Of a stretch of DNA of 64,000 nt, positions 10,522-18,799 are shown piece after piece. Numbering within the stretch: position 1 is the stretch's first letter; every line of letters starts with the position of its first letter. A program made the position numbers and the translations under genes. The DNA comes from Pararhizobium capsulatum DSM 1112 (GTDB taxonomy: Bacteria; Pseudomonadota; Alphaproteobacteria; Rhizobiales; Rhizobiaceae). The notes beneath the pieces are model-generated. The model did not search any database. It saw only the letters and a program-made list of their open reading frames with translations, and was not told where the DNA came from. The stretch lies in contig NZ_JAUSVF010000001.1 of the NCBI RefSeq assembly GCF_030814475.1, positions 1,633,001 through 1,697,000 on the forward strand, written 5' to 3'.

Positions 10522-11257
10522 GGGCGTGGTGAAATTCAGCAAACTGCGCACTGTTTTCGGGGCTGTCATCGTGCTGTTGGCGCTCGCCATCCTGTTGTCG
10601 CTCGGCACGTGGCAGCTTCAGCGTCTCGCGTGGAAAGAGGGACTGCTGGCTGATATCGCCGAGCGCCGCGCCGCGCCCGCTATCGACGTTCTTGCGATAG
10701 ACGCGATGGCCAAGGCTGGCGAGGATGTCGACTACCGCGCCATGAGCGCCACGGGCACCTATCTCAACAATAAGGAGCGCCATTTCTTCGCGACCTACGA
10801 AGGCCGCACCGGCTATTACGTCTATACCCCACTTCAGCTCGCAGACGGCCGCTTCCTGCTCGTCAACCGTGGCTTCGTACCTTTCGACAGCAAGGAACCG
10901 GAGACCCGCAAGGAGGGCCAACTGACCGGCCTGCAGGCGGTGCACGGCCTCGCCCGCGCCGAACTTTCGGAAAAACCTTCGTCTCTTGTTCCGGACAATG
11001 ATGTTGCCAAGAACATTTTTTACTGGAAGGATCACGACGTAATGGCGGCGAGCGTCGGGCTTGACCTGGCTAATGTCGTTCCTTTCTTCATGGACGCAGA
11101 TGCGGCGCCAAATCCCGGTGGTTATCCGATCGGCGGCGTCACGCAGTTCGATCTTCCGAACAGCCATCTGCAATACGCCGTTACGTGGTACGGGCTGGCC
11201 GCCGCTTTGGTCGCCATCAGCATTGCATTCATGATCAAACGCAGACGCAAGGCGTAG
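10514..11257 (+). CDS. surf1: SURF1-family oxidase biogenesis protein
   Basis: A 247-residue inner-membrane protein of the SURF1/Shy1 family, which assists heme A delivery and assembly of aa3 oxidases. It has the expected two terminal helices: residues about 14-33 (FGAVIVLLALAILLSLGTWQ) and a C-terminal one (TWYGLAAALVAISIAFMIKRRRK). The family motif LGTWQLQRLAWK follows the first helix and YPIGGVTQFDLPNSHLQYA..TW precedes the second. It starts with a GTG inside the end of the DUF983 gene. Its place beside the cox cluster matches its role. Confidence 0.93.
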   Translation: MVEGVVKFSKLRTVFGAVIVLLALAILLSLGTWQLQRLAWKEGLLADIAERRAAPAIDVLAIDAMAKAGEDVDYRAMSATGTYLNNKERHFFATYEGRTGYYVYTPLQLADGRFLLVNRGFVPFDSKEPETRKEGQLTGLQAVHGLARAELSEKPSSLVPDNDVAKNIFYWKDHDVMAASVGLDLANVVPFFMDADAAPNPGGYPIGGVTQFDLPNSHLQYAVTWYGLAAALVAISIAFMIKRRRKA

Positions 11258-11304
11258 GCAATGGAGCCGATTGGCGGCTTCGTTCATCGTGAAGGGGCAA
11301 ACCC

Positions 11305-11670
11305 ATGGGCACTCTCGCCGATCTCTTCGTCGCACTGACGGCACTGCTGCATATCGGTTTTCTGGTGCTGGAAATGTTTCTCTGGACCGGCCCGATCGGC
11401 CGCGGCGTCTCCGGCAAGAACGAAGAAGAGGCCGCGGCGACGAAAGTTCTGGCGGCCAACCAAGGGCTTTACAACGGTTTCCTTGCTGCCGGTCTGATCT
11501 GGGCCTTGCTGCATCCCATGCCGGAAATTGCCTTCCAGCTGAAGCTCTTCTTCCTTGTGTGCGTGATCGTTGCCGCTATATATGGCGCATGGTCGGTTTC
11601 GTGGCGCACTCTGCTGGTGCAGGGCGTGCCGGCGGTCCTGGCTCTGGTCTTTACGTTTCTGGCAATGTGA
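11305..11670 (+). CDS. DUF1304 family membrane protein
   Basis: A 121-residue protein with four hydrophobic segments, matching the DUF1304 pattern: LLHIGFLVLEMFLW near the N-terminus, LAANQGLYNGFLAAGLIW in the middle, and CVIVAAIYGAWS then VQGVPAVLALVF at the end. It is a small inner-membrane protein of unknown function. It lies 47 bases after surf1 and 3 bases before ispH on the same strand, so it may be co-transcribed with ispH. Confidence 0.85.
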   Translation: MGTLADLFVALTALLHIGFLVLEMFLWTGPIGRGVSGKNEEEAAATKVLAANQGLYNGFLAAGLIWALLHPMPEIAFQLKLFFLVCVIVAAIYGAWSVSWRTLLVQGVPAVLALVFTFLAM

Positions 11671-11673
11671 TAC

Positions 11674-12681
11674 ATGGCATCATCGGCGGCAAAAAAAGCG
11701 ATCACCATCCGGCTGTGCGGACCCCGTGGATTCTGTGCCGGCGTGGATCGGGCAATCCAGATCGTCGTGCTGGCGCTGAAGGAATTCGGCGCGCCCGTCT
11801 ATGTCCGCCACGAGATCGTGCACAATCGGTATGTCGTCGAAGGCCTTGAGGCCAAGGGCGCGATCTTCGTCGAGGAGCTTGACGAGATCCCGGAAGAGCA
11901 CCGCAAGCAGCCGGTCGTCTTCTCGGCCCACGGTGTGCCAAAATCCGTGCCGGCCGATGCCGAAACCCGCAATCTCTTCTATCTCGATGCGACCTGCCCA
12001 CTGGTCTCGAAGGTCCACAAGCAGGCGATGCGCCACCAGCGCATGGGCCGCCATGTTGTCCTGATCGGTCACGCCGGCCATCCCGAAGTGATCGGCACGA
12101 TGGGCCAGCTGCCGGACGGCGCGGTCTCGTTGGTCGAAACCGTCGAGGACGCGGAAACCTACACGCCGCCGGATGCGGACAATCTCGGCTTCGTCACCCA
12201 GACAACGCTCTCGGTCGATGATACGGCCGGTGTCATCAAGCGGCTGCACGAGCGTTTCCCCAACCTGACGGCGCCCGCCGCCGATTCCATCTGCTACGCC
12301 ACCACCAATCGTCAGGAAGCAGTGAAGCAGGCCGCTCCCGGCTGCGATCACTTCATCATTGTCGGCGCACCGAACTCGTCGAACTCCAAGCGGCTGGTCG
12401 AGGTTGCACTTCGAGCCGGCGCGAAAAAATCGGTGCTTGTCCAGCGCGCTTCGGAAATCGACTGGGATGATTTTACCGATATCTCGACGGTTGGCCTGTC
12501 CGCCGGTGCGTCCGCGCCCGAAGTCATCGTCAACGAGATCATCGAGGCGTTTCGCGAGCGATACAATGCCGTCGTGGAACTTGCCGACACGGTCGAAGAA
12601 ACCGAAAACTTCCTCGTTAACCGCGAGCTTCGCCATGTGCCGCTGACCGTGAACGATATGGCCTGGGTGAACGGCGAATAG
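11674..12681 (+). CDS. ispH: 4-hydroxy-3-methylbut-2-enyl diphosphate reductase
   Basis: A 335-residue iron-sulfur enzyme (LytB/IspH), the last step of the MEP isoprenoid pathway, reducing HMBPP to IPP and DMAPP. The three cluster-binding cysteines are visible in [25 protein letters not shown] and [10 protein letters not shown], and the catalytic glutamate region in GFVTQTTLS. Length is typical. It starts three bases after the DUF1304 stop. Downstream lies a repeat cluster and then thrB. Confidence 0.97.
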   Translation: MASSAAKKAITIRLCGPRGFCAGVDRAIQIVVLALKEFGAPVYVRHEIVHNRYVVEGLEAKGAIFVEELDEIPEEHRKQPVVFSAHGVPKSVPADAETRNLFYLDATCPLVSKVHKQAMRHQRMGRHVVLIGHAGHPEVIGTMGQLPDGAVSLVETVEDAETYTPPDADNLGFVTQTTLSVDDTAGVIKRLHERFPNLTAPAADSICYATTNRQEAVKQAAPGCDHFIIVGAPNSSNSKRLVEVALRAGAKKSVLVQRASEIDWDDFTDISTVGLSAGASAPEVIVNEIIEAFRERYNAVVELADTVEETENFLVNRELRHVPLTVNDMAWVNGE

Positions 12682-12690
12682 CGTTTTTCT

Positions 12691-12812
12691 CTTCTCCCCA
12701 GCGGGGAGAAGTGCCGAGCTTGCGAGGCGATGAGGGGGGCTTCGCCGCGAATTCAGAGCCAGCCGCCCCCTCATCCGGCGCTACGCCACCTTCTCCCCGC
12801 TGGGGAGAAGAG
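12691..12812. repeat. REP-like inverted repeat pair between ispH and thrB
   Basis: CTTCTCCCCAGCGGGGAGAAG at 12691-12711 and CTTCTCCCCGCTGGGGAGAAG near 12790-12810 flank a spacer containing GATGAGGGG and CCCCCTCATC. The right half, read in reverse, matches the unit at 3338-3390 downstream of the aldo/keto reductase. Most of the 233-base gap is this element; it is also the probable end of the ispH transcript. Confidence 0.8.
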
Positions 12813-12914
12813 GAAAGTCCCCGCTCTTCGCTGAGAAGGCATCACAGAATATCGAACCGGAGCGGCATGCTTGCTCCGCACAATTGCAGACCGCCACCTG
12901 AAAGCCGCTGAACC

Positions 12915-13892
12915 ATGGCCGTTTATACCGATATCACTGAAGACGATCTGAAGCAGTTTCTGTCCGCTTATGACGTCGGCCAGCTCACCTCCTACAAGGG
13001 TATTGCCGAAGGGGTCGAGAACACCAATTTCCTGCTGCACACCACCAGCGGCGCCTATATCCTGACGCTCTATGAAAAGCGTGTTGATCGCAACGATCTG
13101 CCGTTCTTCCTGGGCCTGATGCACCATCTTGCCGAGCGCGGCCTTTCCTGCCCGCTGCCGCTGCCGAGGGCCGATGGCGCGCTGTTGGGGGAGCTTTCCG
13201 GTCGCCCCGCCGCCGTCATATCGTTCCTCGAGGGCATGTGGCTGCGCAAGCCGGAGGCAAAGCATTGCCGCGAGGTTGGCCGTGCGCTGGCGCAAATGCA
13301 TGTGGCCGGCGAAGGTTTTGAAATCACGCGCCGCAATGCCCTTTCCGTGGATGGCTGGCGTCCGCTCTGGAACAATTCGCGCGACCGCGCCGATGAGGTG
13401 CAGGAGGGCCTGCGCGAGGAAATCTCCAGCGAACTCGACGCTCTTGAGGCCCAATGGCCGAAGGACCTGCGGGCCGGCGTCATCCATGCCGATCTCTTCC
13501 CCGACAATGTCTTCTTCCTCAACGACGAGCTCTCGGGCCTGATCGATTTCTATTTCGCCTGCAACGATTTCCTCGTTTATGACGTCGCCGTGTGCCTGAA
13601 CGCCTGGTGCTTCGAAAAGGACGGTTCCTTCAACATCACCAAGGGCACGGCGCTGCTGGCCGGCTACAATGCTGTGCGTCCGCTCTCGCCTGAAGAGGTC
13701 GAGGCCCTGCCTCTGCTGTGCCGTGGGTCCGCGCTGCGCTTCTTCCTGACGCGTCTCTACGACTGGCTGATGACGCCGCCCGGCGCGCTCGTGGTCAAGA
13801 AGGACCCGATCGAATACCTGAAGAAGCTGCAATTCCATCGCACGGTGCGATCCGCCGCAGCCTACGGTTTCCGAAAGGCGGACGCGGCATGA
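12915..13892 (+). CDS. thrB: Homoserine kinase (type II, aminoglycoside-phosphotransferase fold)
   Basis: A 325-residue kinase that phosphorylates homoserine in threonine synthesis. It has the fold of aminoglycoside/choline kinases: an N-lobe with [13 protein letters not shown] and ILTLYEKR, the catalytic loop [13 protein letters not shown], and the metal aspartate in GLIDFYFA. This is the homoserine kinase type used in rhizobia and pseudomonads, unrelated to the GHMP enzyme of E. coli. Its stop overlaps the rnhA start (ATGA). Threonine synthase (thrC) is about 10 kb away on the other strand. Confidence 0.95.
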   Translation: MAVYTDITEDDLKQFLSAYDVGQLTSYKGIAEGVENTNFLLHTTSGAYILTLYEKRVDRNDLPFFLGLMHHLAERGLSCPLPLPRADGALLGELSGRPAAVISFLEGMWLRKPEAKHCREVGRALAQMHVAGEGFEITRRNALSVDGWRPLWNNSRDRADEVQEGLREEISSELDALEAQWPKDLRAGVIHADLFPDNVFFLNDELSGLIDFYFACNDFLVYDVAVCLNAWCFEKDGSFNITKGTALLAGYNAVRPLSPEEVEALPLLCRGSALRFFLTRLYDWLMTPPGALVVKKDPIEYLKKLQFHRTVRSAAAYGFRKADAA

Positions 13893-14347
13893 CCTCGGAG
13901 ATGAAACACGTCGATATCTTCACCGACGGCGCCTGCTCGGGCAATCCCGGCCCGGGCGGCTGGGGCGCGGTGCTGCGCTACGGCAAGAAGGAAAAGGATA
14001 TGTGCGGTGGCGAGGCTGAAACCACCAACAACCGCATGGAACTGCTCGCAGCGATATCGTCACTTTCCGCGCTGAAGGAGGCTTGCGAGATCGATCTCTA
14101 CACCGACAGCAAATACGTCATGGACGGCATTTCCAAGTGGATCCACGGCTGGAAGAAGAATGGGTGGAAGACCGCCGACAAGAAGCCGGTGAAGAACGGC
14201 GAGCTCTGGCAAGCGCTCGACGAAGCCAACCGCCGCCACAAGGTCACCTGGCACTGGGTCAAGGGCCATGCCGGCCACCCGGAAAACGAACGCGCCGACG
14301 AGCTGGCACGCAAGGGTATGGAGCCGTTCAAGAAGGCGACGGGATGA
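13889..14347 (+). CDS. rnhA: Ribonuclease HI
   Basis: A 152-residue endonuclease that cuts the RNA strand of RNA-DNA hybrids. The catalytic acidic residues are visible in [19 protein letters not shown] (Asp), [10 protein letters not shown] (Glu) and LYTDSKYV (Asp); the HxxxxxxD region is [20 protein letters not shown]. Length is typical for bacterial RNase HI. The start used overlaps the thrB stop by four bases; the gene pair thrB-rnhA is a familiar alphaproteobacterial arrangement. Confidence 0.97.
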   Translation: MTSEMKHVDIFTDGACSGNPGPGGWGAVLRYGKKEKDMCGGEAETTNNRMELLAAISSLSALKEACEIDLYTDSKYVMDGISKWIHGWKKNGWKTADKKPVKNGELWQALDEANRRHKVTWHWVKGHAGHPENERADELARKGMEPFKKATG

Positions 14348-14384
14348 GCTTCAGTTTAGGGGGCAAGCGGCAACCTCCGTCATT

Positions 14385-14409
14385 CCCTCTCCCCTTATGG
14401 GGGAGAGGG
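14385..14409. repeat. REP-like palindrome between the convergent rnhA and GNAT genes
   Basis: CCCTCTCCCC-TTAT-GGGGGAGAGGG forms a strong hairpin between two converging genes and could serve as a bidirectional end point. It resembles the other CTCCCC repeats of this window. Confidence 0.65.
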
Positions 14410-14422
14410 ACAAGCGGCGGAC

Positions 14423-14881
14423 TCACAGCGTCAGCTTGTAGCCGATATGGCTCGCCACGAAGCCGAGCTTTTCATAAAACCGATGTGCATCCGGCCGCGC
14501 ATTGTCGGTGGTGAGTTGCACCAGCTTGCAGCCACGCTCCCGGCATTGCTCGATCGCCCATTCGATCATGCGACCACCATGGCCCTCGCTGCGCCGGTCG
14601 CTGGCGATACGCACCGCCTCGATCTGGCCGCGCCACGATCCCCTCCGCGAAAGCCCGGGAATGAAGCTGAGCTGCAGGGTGCCGATCACGCTGCGATCGT
14701 CCTCTGCCACTGCGAGGAACTGGTTTGGATCGGCTTCAATAGCCCGGAAGGCGGCGAGATAGGCTTCGTCGACAATGCCTTCAGCCGCTTCGCGATTGCG
14801 CCCCAGCGGGTCGTCGGCGAGCAGAACAAGGATCGTCGATAAATCCCGGACCTCGGCCCGGCGAAACATTATCTGCGTCAT
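14423..14881 (-). CDS. GNAT family N-acetyltransferase
   Basis: A 152-residue acetyl-CoA-dependent acetyltransferase. The GNAT motif A is visible as IEAVRIASDRRSEGHGGRMIEW (the RxxGxG/A type acetyl-CoA loop), followed by QLTTDNARPDAHRFYEKLGF, the motif B with its typical Tyr and GF end. The substrate cannot be predicted. It lies 44 bases downstream of the peroxiredoxin gene on the same strand and may share its transcript. Confidence 0.88.
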   Translation of the reverse strand: MTQIMFRRAEVRDLSTILVLLADDPLGRNREAAEGIVDEAYLAAFRAIEADPNQFLAVAEDDRSVIGTLQLSFIPGLSRRGSWRGQIEAVRIASDRRSEGHGGRMIEWAIEQCRERGCKLVQLTTDNARPDAHRFYEKLGFVASHIGYKLTL

Positions 14882-14925
14882 GACGGCAATCCGTGGCCGC
14901 CCGGCGGAACCGGGCGGCAGCTTTT

Positions 14926-15411
14926 TCAGAGCTGCTCAAGCATCGCAGCGGCACCAGACACTGTGGCCTGACCCGGACTTTCCTCGACGTTTACGGATTT
15001 CACCACGCCGTCCTCGACCAGCATGGAATAGCGCTTGGACCGAACGCCGAGCGTGCCGGCGGAAAGGTCGATATCCATGCCCAGCGCCTTGGTGAAGGCG
15101 GCGTTCCAGTCGGAGAGGAAATGGATCTTGCCCATGCCGCCGGACGCGGTCGCCCAGGCGCCCATGACATGAAGGTCGTTGACGGCAACGACGGCGATGT
15201 CATCGACGCCGCGGGCGAGGATAGCGTCACGATTTTCCAGAAAGCCCGGCAGGTGGTTCAGCGAGCAGGTGGGCGTGAAGGCGCCGGGAACTGCAAACAG
15301 CACGACCTTCTTGCCGGCAAACAGCTGATCCGTGGTGATCTCGACCGGGCCGTCGGCGGTCTTTTCCTTGAAAGTAGCGGCAGGCAGCTTGTCTCCGACG
15401 GAAATGGTCAC
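14926..15411 (-). CDS. Peroxiredoxin (Prx5/AhpC-TSA type)
   Basis: A 161-residue thiol peroxidase that reduces hydrogen and alkyl peroxides. The peroxidatic cysteine lies in PGAFTPTCSLNHLPGF (residues about 42-57), the signature of the Prx5 subfamily (glutaredoxin- or thioredoxin-dependent); length fits a single-domain Prx5. It is preceded by an AAGGGAGAGAC ribosome binding site. It lies between a GNAT gene downstream and a DsbD-N-like gene on the same strand. Confidence 0.93.
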   Translation of the reverse strand: MTISVGDKLPAATFKEKTADGPVEITTDQLFAGKKVVLFAVPGAFTPTCSLNHLPGFLENRDAILARGVDDIAVVAVNDLHVMGAWATASGGMGKIHFLSDWNAAFTKALGMDIDLSAGTLGVRSKRYSMLVEDGVVKSVNVEESPGQATVSGAAAMLEQL

Positions 15412-15489
15412 GGGGTCTCTCCCTTTGAGAATGTTCAGAATGGCAGGCGTCGTCCGAAGCCGACGGGTTGATGGGAATATAGATTCGCG

Positions 15490-16332
15490 TCAATCAAAGG
15501 CAAGCGCGGTTTCGATGCTGCGGTCGCCTGAGGTGACGACGACCAGAACCGAGCCACTTTTCAGCGCTCCGCCCGAGGTCGGGGGCTTCACGGGAACTTT
15601 GGCAAGGATCGTTCCGCCATCGGTTATGGAGATGGCCGTCTTGCCAAAACCGAAGCCGGGCGGGCCGGCAACGAATATCTCCGCTGAGGATGGGTCGGCG
15701 CCTTCCGGAAGCCCAACGTCCATGCTCAATGTCGCGACCTTCGGGTCGTACGCCGCCGAAGCCACCTTGAAGCTATCGTCGGGTTGTGCCGGTAGGGCTG
15801 CGACGGCAGCGTCGATCCGGGCGCGTTCCAGCGGATTTTCCACCAGCCTTTCCGGCAGGGAAACCTTCAGCGCCGCCTGGACGGGTATGCAGATGTCCTT
15901 GCAGATGCCGAGGAAGACCGATGCATCCAAAGCAAGGTCGCCGGGACGGTTGCGCTTGAGCGTCAGCGGCAAGGCGACGGAATGGTCGTAGCCGACATAA
16001 CGAACGATTCCATCGTCAAAAGTCTGCGGCGGAGGGAAGCGGATGCCGGAGAAATCGATGCCGCCGGCGGCATCGATCGTCACCTCGGGCGGGATGCCAC
16101 TTGCGCCCGGCTCGCGCCAATAGGTCTTCCAGCCGGGTTTAAGTCTTATGTCGAGGATGGCGGGGATATTGCCATCGGCCTGAGGCTTTGCGGCGACGAT
16201 CCGCACCTCTCCGCCCTCGACAACCGTCCACTCGCTGCTCGCAGCTTCGCTTGGTTTTGCAAAAAAATATCCGGCAAGGGTTGCCAGCACGAGGAAATGC
16301 GTCACATTCTGTAGAAGACCACTGCGTTTCAT
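15490..16332 (-). CDS. Periplasmic protein with DsbD N-terminal-like domain
   Basis: A 280-residue exported protein: signal peptide MKRSGLLQNVTHFLVLATLAGYF ending near PSEA, then a domain like the N-terminal part of DsbD. It includes LKPGWKTYWREPGASGIPPEVTID, the region GIRFPPPQTFDDGIVRYVGYDHSVALPL, and a pair of cysteines in FLGICKDICIPVQAALKV. No transmembrane core or thioredoxin domain follows, so it is a stand-alone version, common in alphaproteobacteria. It may accept electrons from a CcdA-type carrier; that is inference. The start is set by the signal peptide; no clear ribosome binding site was seen. Confidence 0.82.
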   Translation of the reverse strand: MKRSGLLQNVTHFLVLATLAGYFFAKPSEAASSEWTVVEGGEVRIVAAKPQADGNIPAILDIRLKPGWKTYWREPGASGIPPEVTIDAAGGIDFSGIRFPPPQTFDDGIVRYVGYDHSVALPLTLKRNRPGDLALDASVFLGICKDICIPVQAALKVSLPERLVENPLERARIDAAVAALPAQPDDSFKVASAAYDPKVATLSMDVGLPEGADPSSAEIFVAGPPGFGFGKTAISITDGGTILAKVPVKPPTSGGALKSGSVLVVVTSGDRSIETALAFD

Positions 16333-16493
16333 GACGGTGACGATTATCGTTTTTGTGAAGCGGATGAAAGGTACCTGCTCCTCCCCATGATCATATTGTG
16401 GTGATGGAGGATGCGGTGCGCGGCGGCGTGCAGGACAGAATACCGAGAGTGACGACACGTCTGACTTTGGCTCTGACCGGATAGGCTGACACC

Positions 16494-17096
16494 ATGATGG
16501 CGACATTTCAGAAAAAGCGCGAACGCGGCCAGCTGGACGGACATTTCCTGATCGCCATGCCTGGCATGGTCGATAGCAATTTTGCCCGTACGGTGATCTA
16601 TGTCTGCGCCCATTCCAGCGATGGTGCGATGGGTTTCATCCTGAACCGGCCCCAGCAGCTGACCTTTACCGATGTGCTTCGCCATCTGGACATCATTGAC
16701 CAGGATGAGGCGATACGCCTGCCTGACAAGACGCGCCGTTTCCAGATCCAGTCCGGCGGTCCCGTCGAGACCGGGCGCGGCTTCGTGCTGCACTCCGACG
16801 ATTACCTCAGCACCTCCAGCATTCCCGTCAGCGACGAGATCTGCCTGACGGCGACGCTCGATATTGTTCGCGCCATATCGCGCGGCGAAGGTCCCGCCCG
16901 GGCAACCATGATGCTTGGTTACGCAGGCTGGGGAGCCGGGCAGCTGGAAAACGAAATCGCCAACAACGGCTGGCTCAACTGCCCGGCAAGCGAAGATCTG
17001 ATCTTCGATCGCGACTTCGGCGACAAGTACGATCGTGCCCTGGCCTTGATGGGTGTAGCGCCGGCCATGCTGTCGATGGACGCTGGTCACGCCTGA
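16494..17096 (+). CDS. YqgE/AlgH family protein (UPF0301)
   Basis: A 200-residue protein of the YqgE/AlgH family. Diagnostic stretches are [25 protein letters not shown] near the N-terminus, [27 protein letters not shown], and [20 protein letters not shown]. Family members are cytosolic; AlgH was linked to alginate regulation in Pseudomonas, but the biochemical role remains unclear. It is divergent from the DsbD-N-like gene with 161 bases between the starts and no site that I recognise there. Confidence 0.92.
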   Translation: MMATFQKKRERGQLDGHFLIAMPGMVDSNFARTVIYVCAHSSDGAMGFILNRPQQLTFTDVLRHLDIIDQDEAIRLPDKTRRFQIQSGGPVETGRGFVLHSDDYLSTSSIPVSDEICLTATLDIVRAISRGEGPARATMMLGYAGWGAGQLENEIANNGWLNCPASEDLIFDRDFGDKYDRALALMGVAPAMLSMDAGHA

Positions 17097-17140
17097 GGTT
17101 TGTTCCCTCAGGGTGTCAAATTTCTTTTACAAAAAAGCCC

Positions 17141-17165
17141 GGAACATTTTCCACCCGTTCCCGTT
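17141..17165 (+). promoter_or_regulatory. EcfG/RpoE2-type stress promoter of the CsbD gene
   Basis: GGAAC (17141-17145), a 16-base spacer, then CGTT (17162-17165), an exact general-stress promoter pattern, 55 bases upstream of the CsbD start codon. CsbD-family genes are well-known members of such regulons. Confidence 0.75.
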
Positions 17166-17220
17166 TTCCAGTGGCACGACATGACGAAGCGCGCATGTCG
17201 AAAGACCAAGGAGAATGATA

Positions 17221-17412
17221 ATGGGCAGCACGTCCGACAAGATTTCCGGCGCCGCAAATCAGGCAGCTGGCAAGGCAAAGCAGGCGGCCGGCAAAGTAAC
17301 CGGCAACGACAAGCTGCGTGCCGAAGGCAAGGGCCAGGAAGTCAAGGGCAAGGTCCAGACTGCTTCTGGCAAAGCCAAGGACGCCGTAAAGGGCGCCGTC
17401 GATCGCATGTAA
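17221..17412 (+). CDS. CsbD family stress protein
   Basis: A 63-residue hydrophilic protein rich in Ala, Gly and Lys with the CsbD pattern: repeated [17 protein letters not shown] and [12 protein letters not shown] segments. CsbD-like proteins accumulate in general stress responses; their molecular role is not known. I chose the ATG at 17221 because AAGGAG lies 7 bases upstream; the ATG two codons earlier is too close. An EcfG-type promoter stands 55 bases upstream and a strong terminator 105 bases downstream, so it is probably monocistronic. Confidence 0.9.
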   Translation: MGSTSDKISGAANQAAGKAKQAAGKVTGNDKLRAEGKGQEVKGKVQTASGKAKDAVKGAVDRM

Positions 17413-17516
17413 TCCGTTTCCGCCGCAGTCCGCGTCATAAGACGTGGACCGTGGCAACGAGGTGCGCAACCAGCTTCTGTCCTGACGGGTTCAACTGGAT
17501 GGGAGACTATGCGCCG

Positions 17517-17546
17517 ATGCCCGCTGTGCCTTGTGCCAGCGGGCAT
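17517..17546 (+). terminator. Terminator after the CsbD gene
   Basis: ATGCCCGCTG and CAGCGGGCAT form a perfect 10-base stem around a 10-base loop, followed by TTCTT. It lies 105 bases after the CsbD stop; the interval contains no recognisable gene. Confidence 0.75.
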
Positions 17547-17617
17547 TTCTTATGTTGTAACGTGATGTATGATCCCCGAAAACTTATCCTTGATTATGCC
17601 AGGGCGGACCCACCTCC

Positions 17618-18706
17618 ATGAGACTTTATGCCTGTGAGAACTGCGGAAACTCCATTCATTTCGACAATCGCACCTGCATTTCCTGTGGTTCGCAACTCGG
17701 ATTTTCCTCTGAAAGCCTGCTGCTTCATGCGCTTCAGCCGGTCGATGGTGGATGGAAGACGATGTCGTCCTTGCCGCAGAGCGTGTTTTTTTGCGCCAAT
17801 GCGGCCCATGATATCTGCAACTGGCTTGTGACGGCGGGTGACGGCAACGCCTACTGCGTCGCCTGCCGGTATAACCGTATCGTGCCGGTCACGGACAACC
17901 CGGAAGGCCTGGAGCGCTGGCAGAGGATCGGGCAGGCGCAAAGGCATCTGTTCTATTCTCTGCTGCGCTGGAGACTTCCTATTCCGGGGCGCGATATCGA
18001 TCCGCAGGGGGGCCTCGTCTTCGATTTCCTGGCGGATGAAGTTGATGCGAACGGCAATGTCATCCCGGCAATGACCGGGCATGAAGACGGGCTCATCAGC
18101 CTGCGCGCGGCGGAGGCCAACGACGCGACGCGCGAAAGCGTGCGTGTCTCGATGGGCGAACCTTATCGCACTCTGCTTGGGCATTTTCGCCACGAGATCG
18201 GTCATTTCTATTGGGGACAACTGGTAAGGGATGACGATACCCTTGCGCTTGCGCGGCAGCTCTTCGGCGACGAGCGCGAGGACTATGCCGAGGCGCTGCA
18301 GCGCAACTATGAGCAGGGGCCTCCAGCAGACTGGCAGACACGCTTCATCAGCACCTATGCCAGCTGCCATCCGGCGGAGGATTTCGCCGAGTGCTGGGCG
18401 CATTTCTGCCATATCGTCGATACGCTGGAAACGGCGCGCTCCTTTGGCATCTCCACCGACCCGCGCCGCCACGAAGATATGGCAGCAGAAGTCGATTTTG
18501 ATCCTTATCGCGCCCATGACGCGCAAACGCTGGTGGATGCCTGGATCCCGCTCAGCGTCGCGCTCAACAGCCTGCAGCGCAGCATGGGGCAGGCCGACAG
18601 CTACCCCTTTGTGCTTTCAGCGTCGGTGGTGGAAAAGCTGAATTTCATCAATGCTTTGATACAGCGTGCGGGCAATCGCCAGTATTCTTTAGGCAATAGG
18701 CAATAG
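17618..18706 (+). CDS. Putative zinc-binding metallopeptidase with N-terminal zinc ribbon
   Basis: A 362-residue protein. The first 25 residues form a zinc ribbon (CENCGNSIHFDNRTCISCG); further cysteines follow in FFCANAAHDICNW and YCVACRYN. Residues 192-196 are HEIGH, the gluzincin-type HExxH, and a conserved block ECWAHFCHIVDTLETA lies about 70 residues later. This matches the uncharacterised putative zinc-binding metallopeptidase family (Peptidase_Mx type) common in Proteobacteria. No signal peptide is visible, so it is probably cytosolic. The last residues are encoded by a run of intergenic-type heptamer repeats, so the C-terminus may be an accidental extension. Confidence 0.8.
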   Translation: MRLYACENCGNSIHFDNRTCISCGSQLGFSSESLLLHALQPVDGGWKTMSSLPQSVFFCANAAHDICNWLVTAGDGNAYCVACRYNRIVPVTDNPEGLERWQRIGQAQRHLFYSLLRWRLPIPGRDIDPQGGLVFDFLADEVDANGNVIPAMTGHEDGLISLRAAEANDATRESVRVSMGEPYRTLLGHFRHEIGHFYWGQLVRDDDTLALARQLFGDEREDYAEALQRNYEQGPPADWQTRFISTYASCHPAEDFAECWAHFCHIVDTLETARSFGISTDPRRHEDMAAEVDFDPYRAHDAQTLVDAWIPLSVALNSLQRSMGQADSYPFVLSASVVEKLNFINALIQRAGNRQYSLGNRQ

Positions 18707-18721
18707 GCAATAGGCAATAGG
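18691..18721. repeat. Heptamer tandem repeat (AGGCAAT)n
   Basis: Four tandem copies of AGGCAAT (18691-18718) followed by AGG overlap the last codons of the metallopeptidase gene. Related units in reverse (TGCCTACTGCCTA) lie near 18785, so the pair forms an inverted arrangement around the intergenic gap. Confidence 0.8.
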
Positions 18722-18799
18722 GATTAGGGCGGCAGTAGAAAAGATTGCCTGCCGGAAGAAGCCAGTTCGAAGCGTTCCTCAACTGCCTACTGCCTAAAA

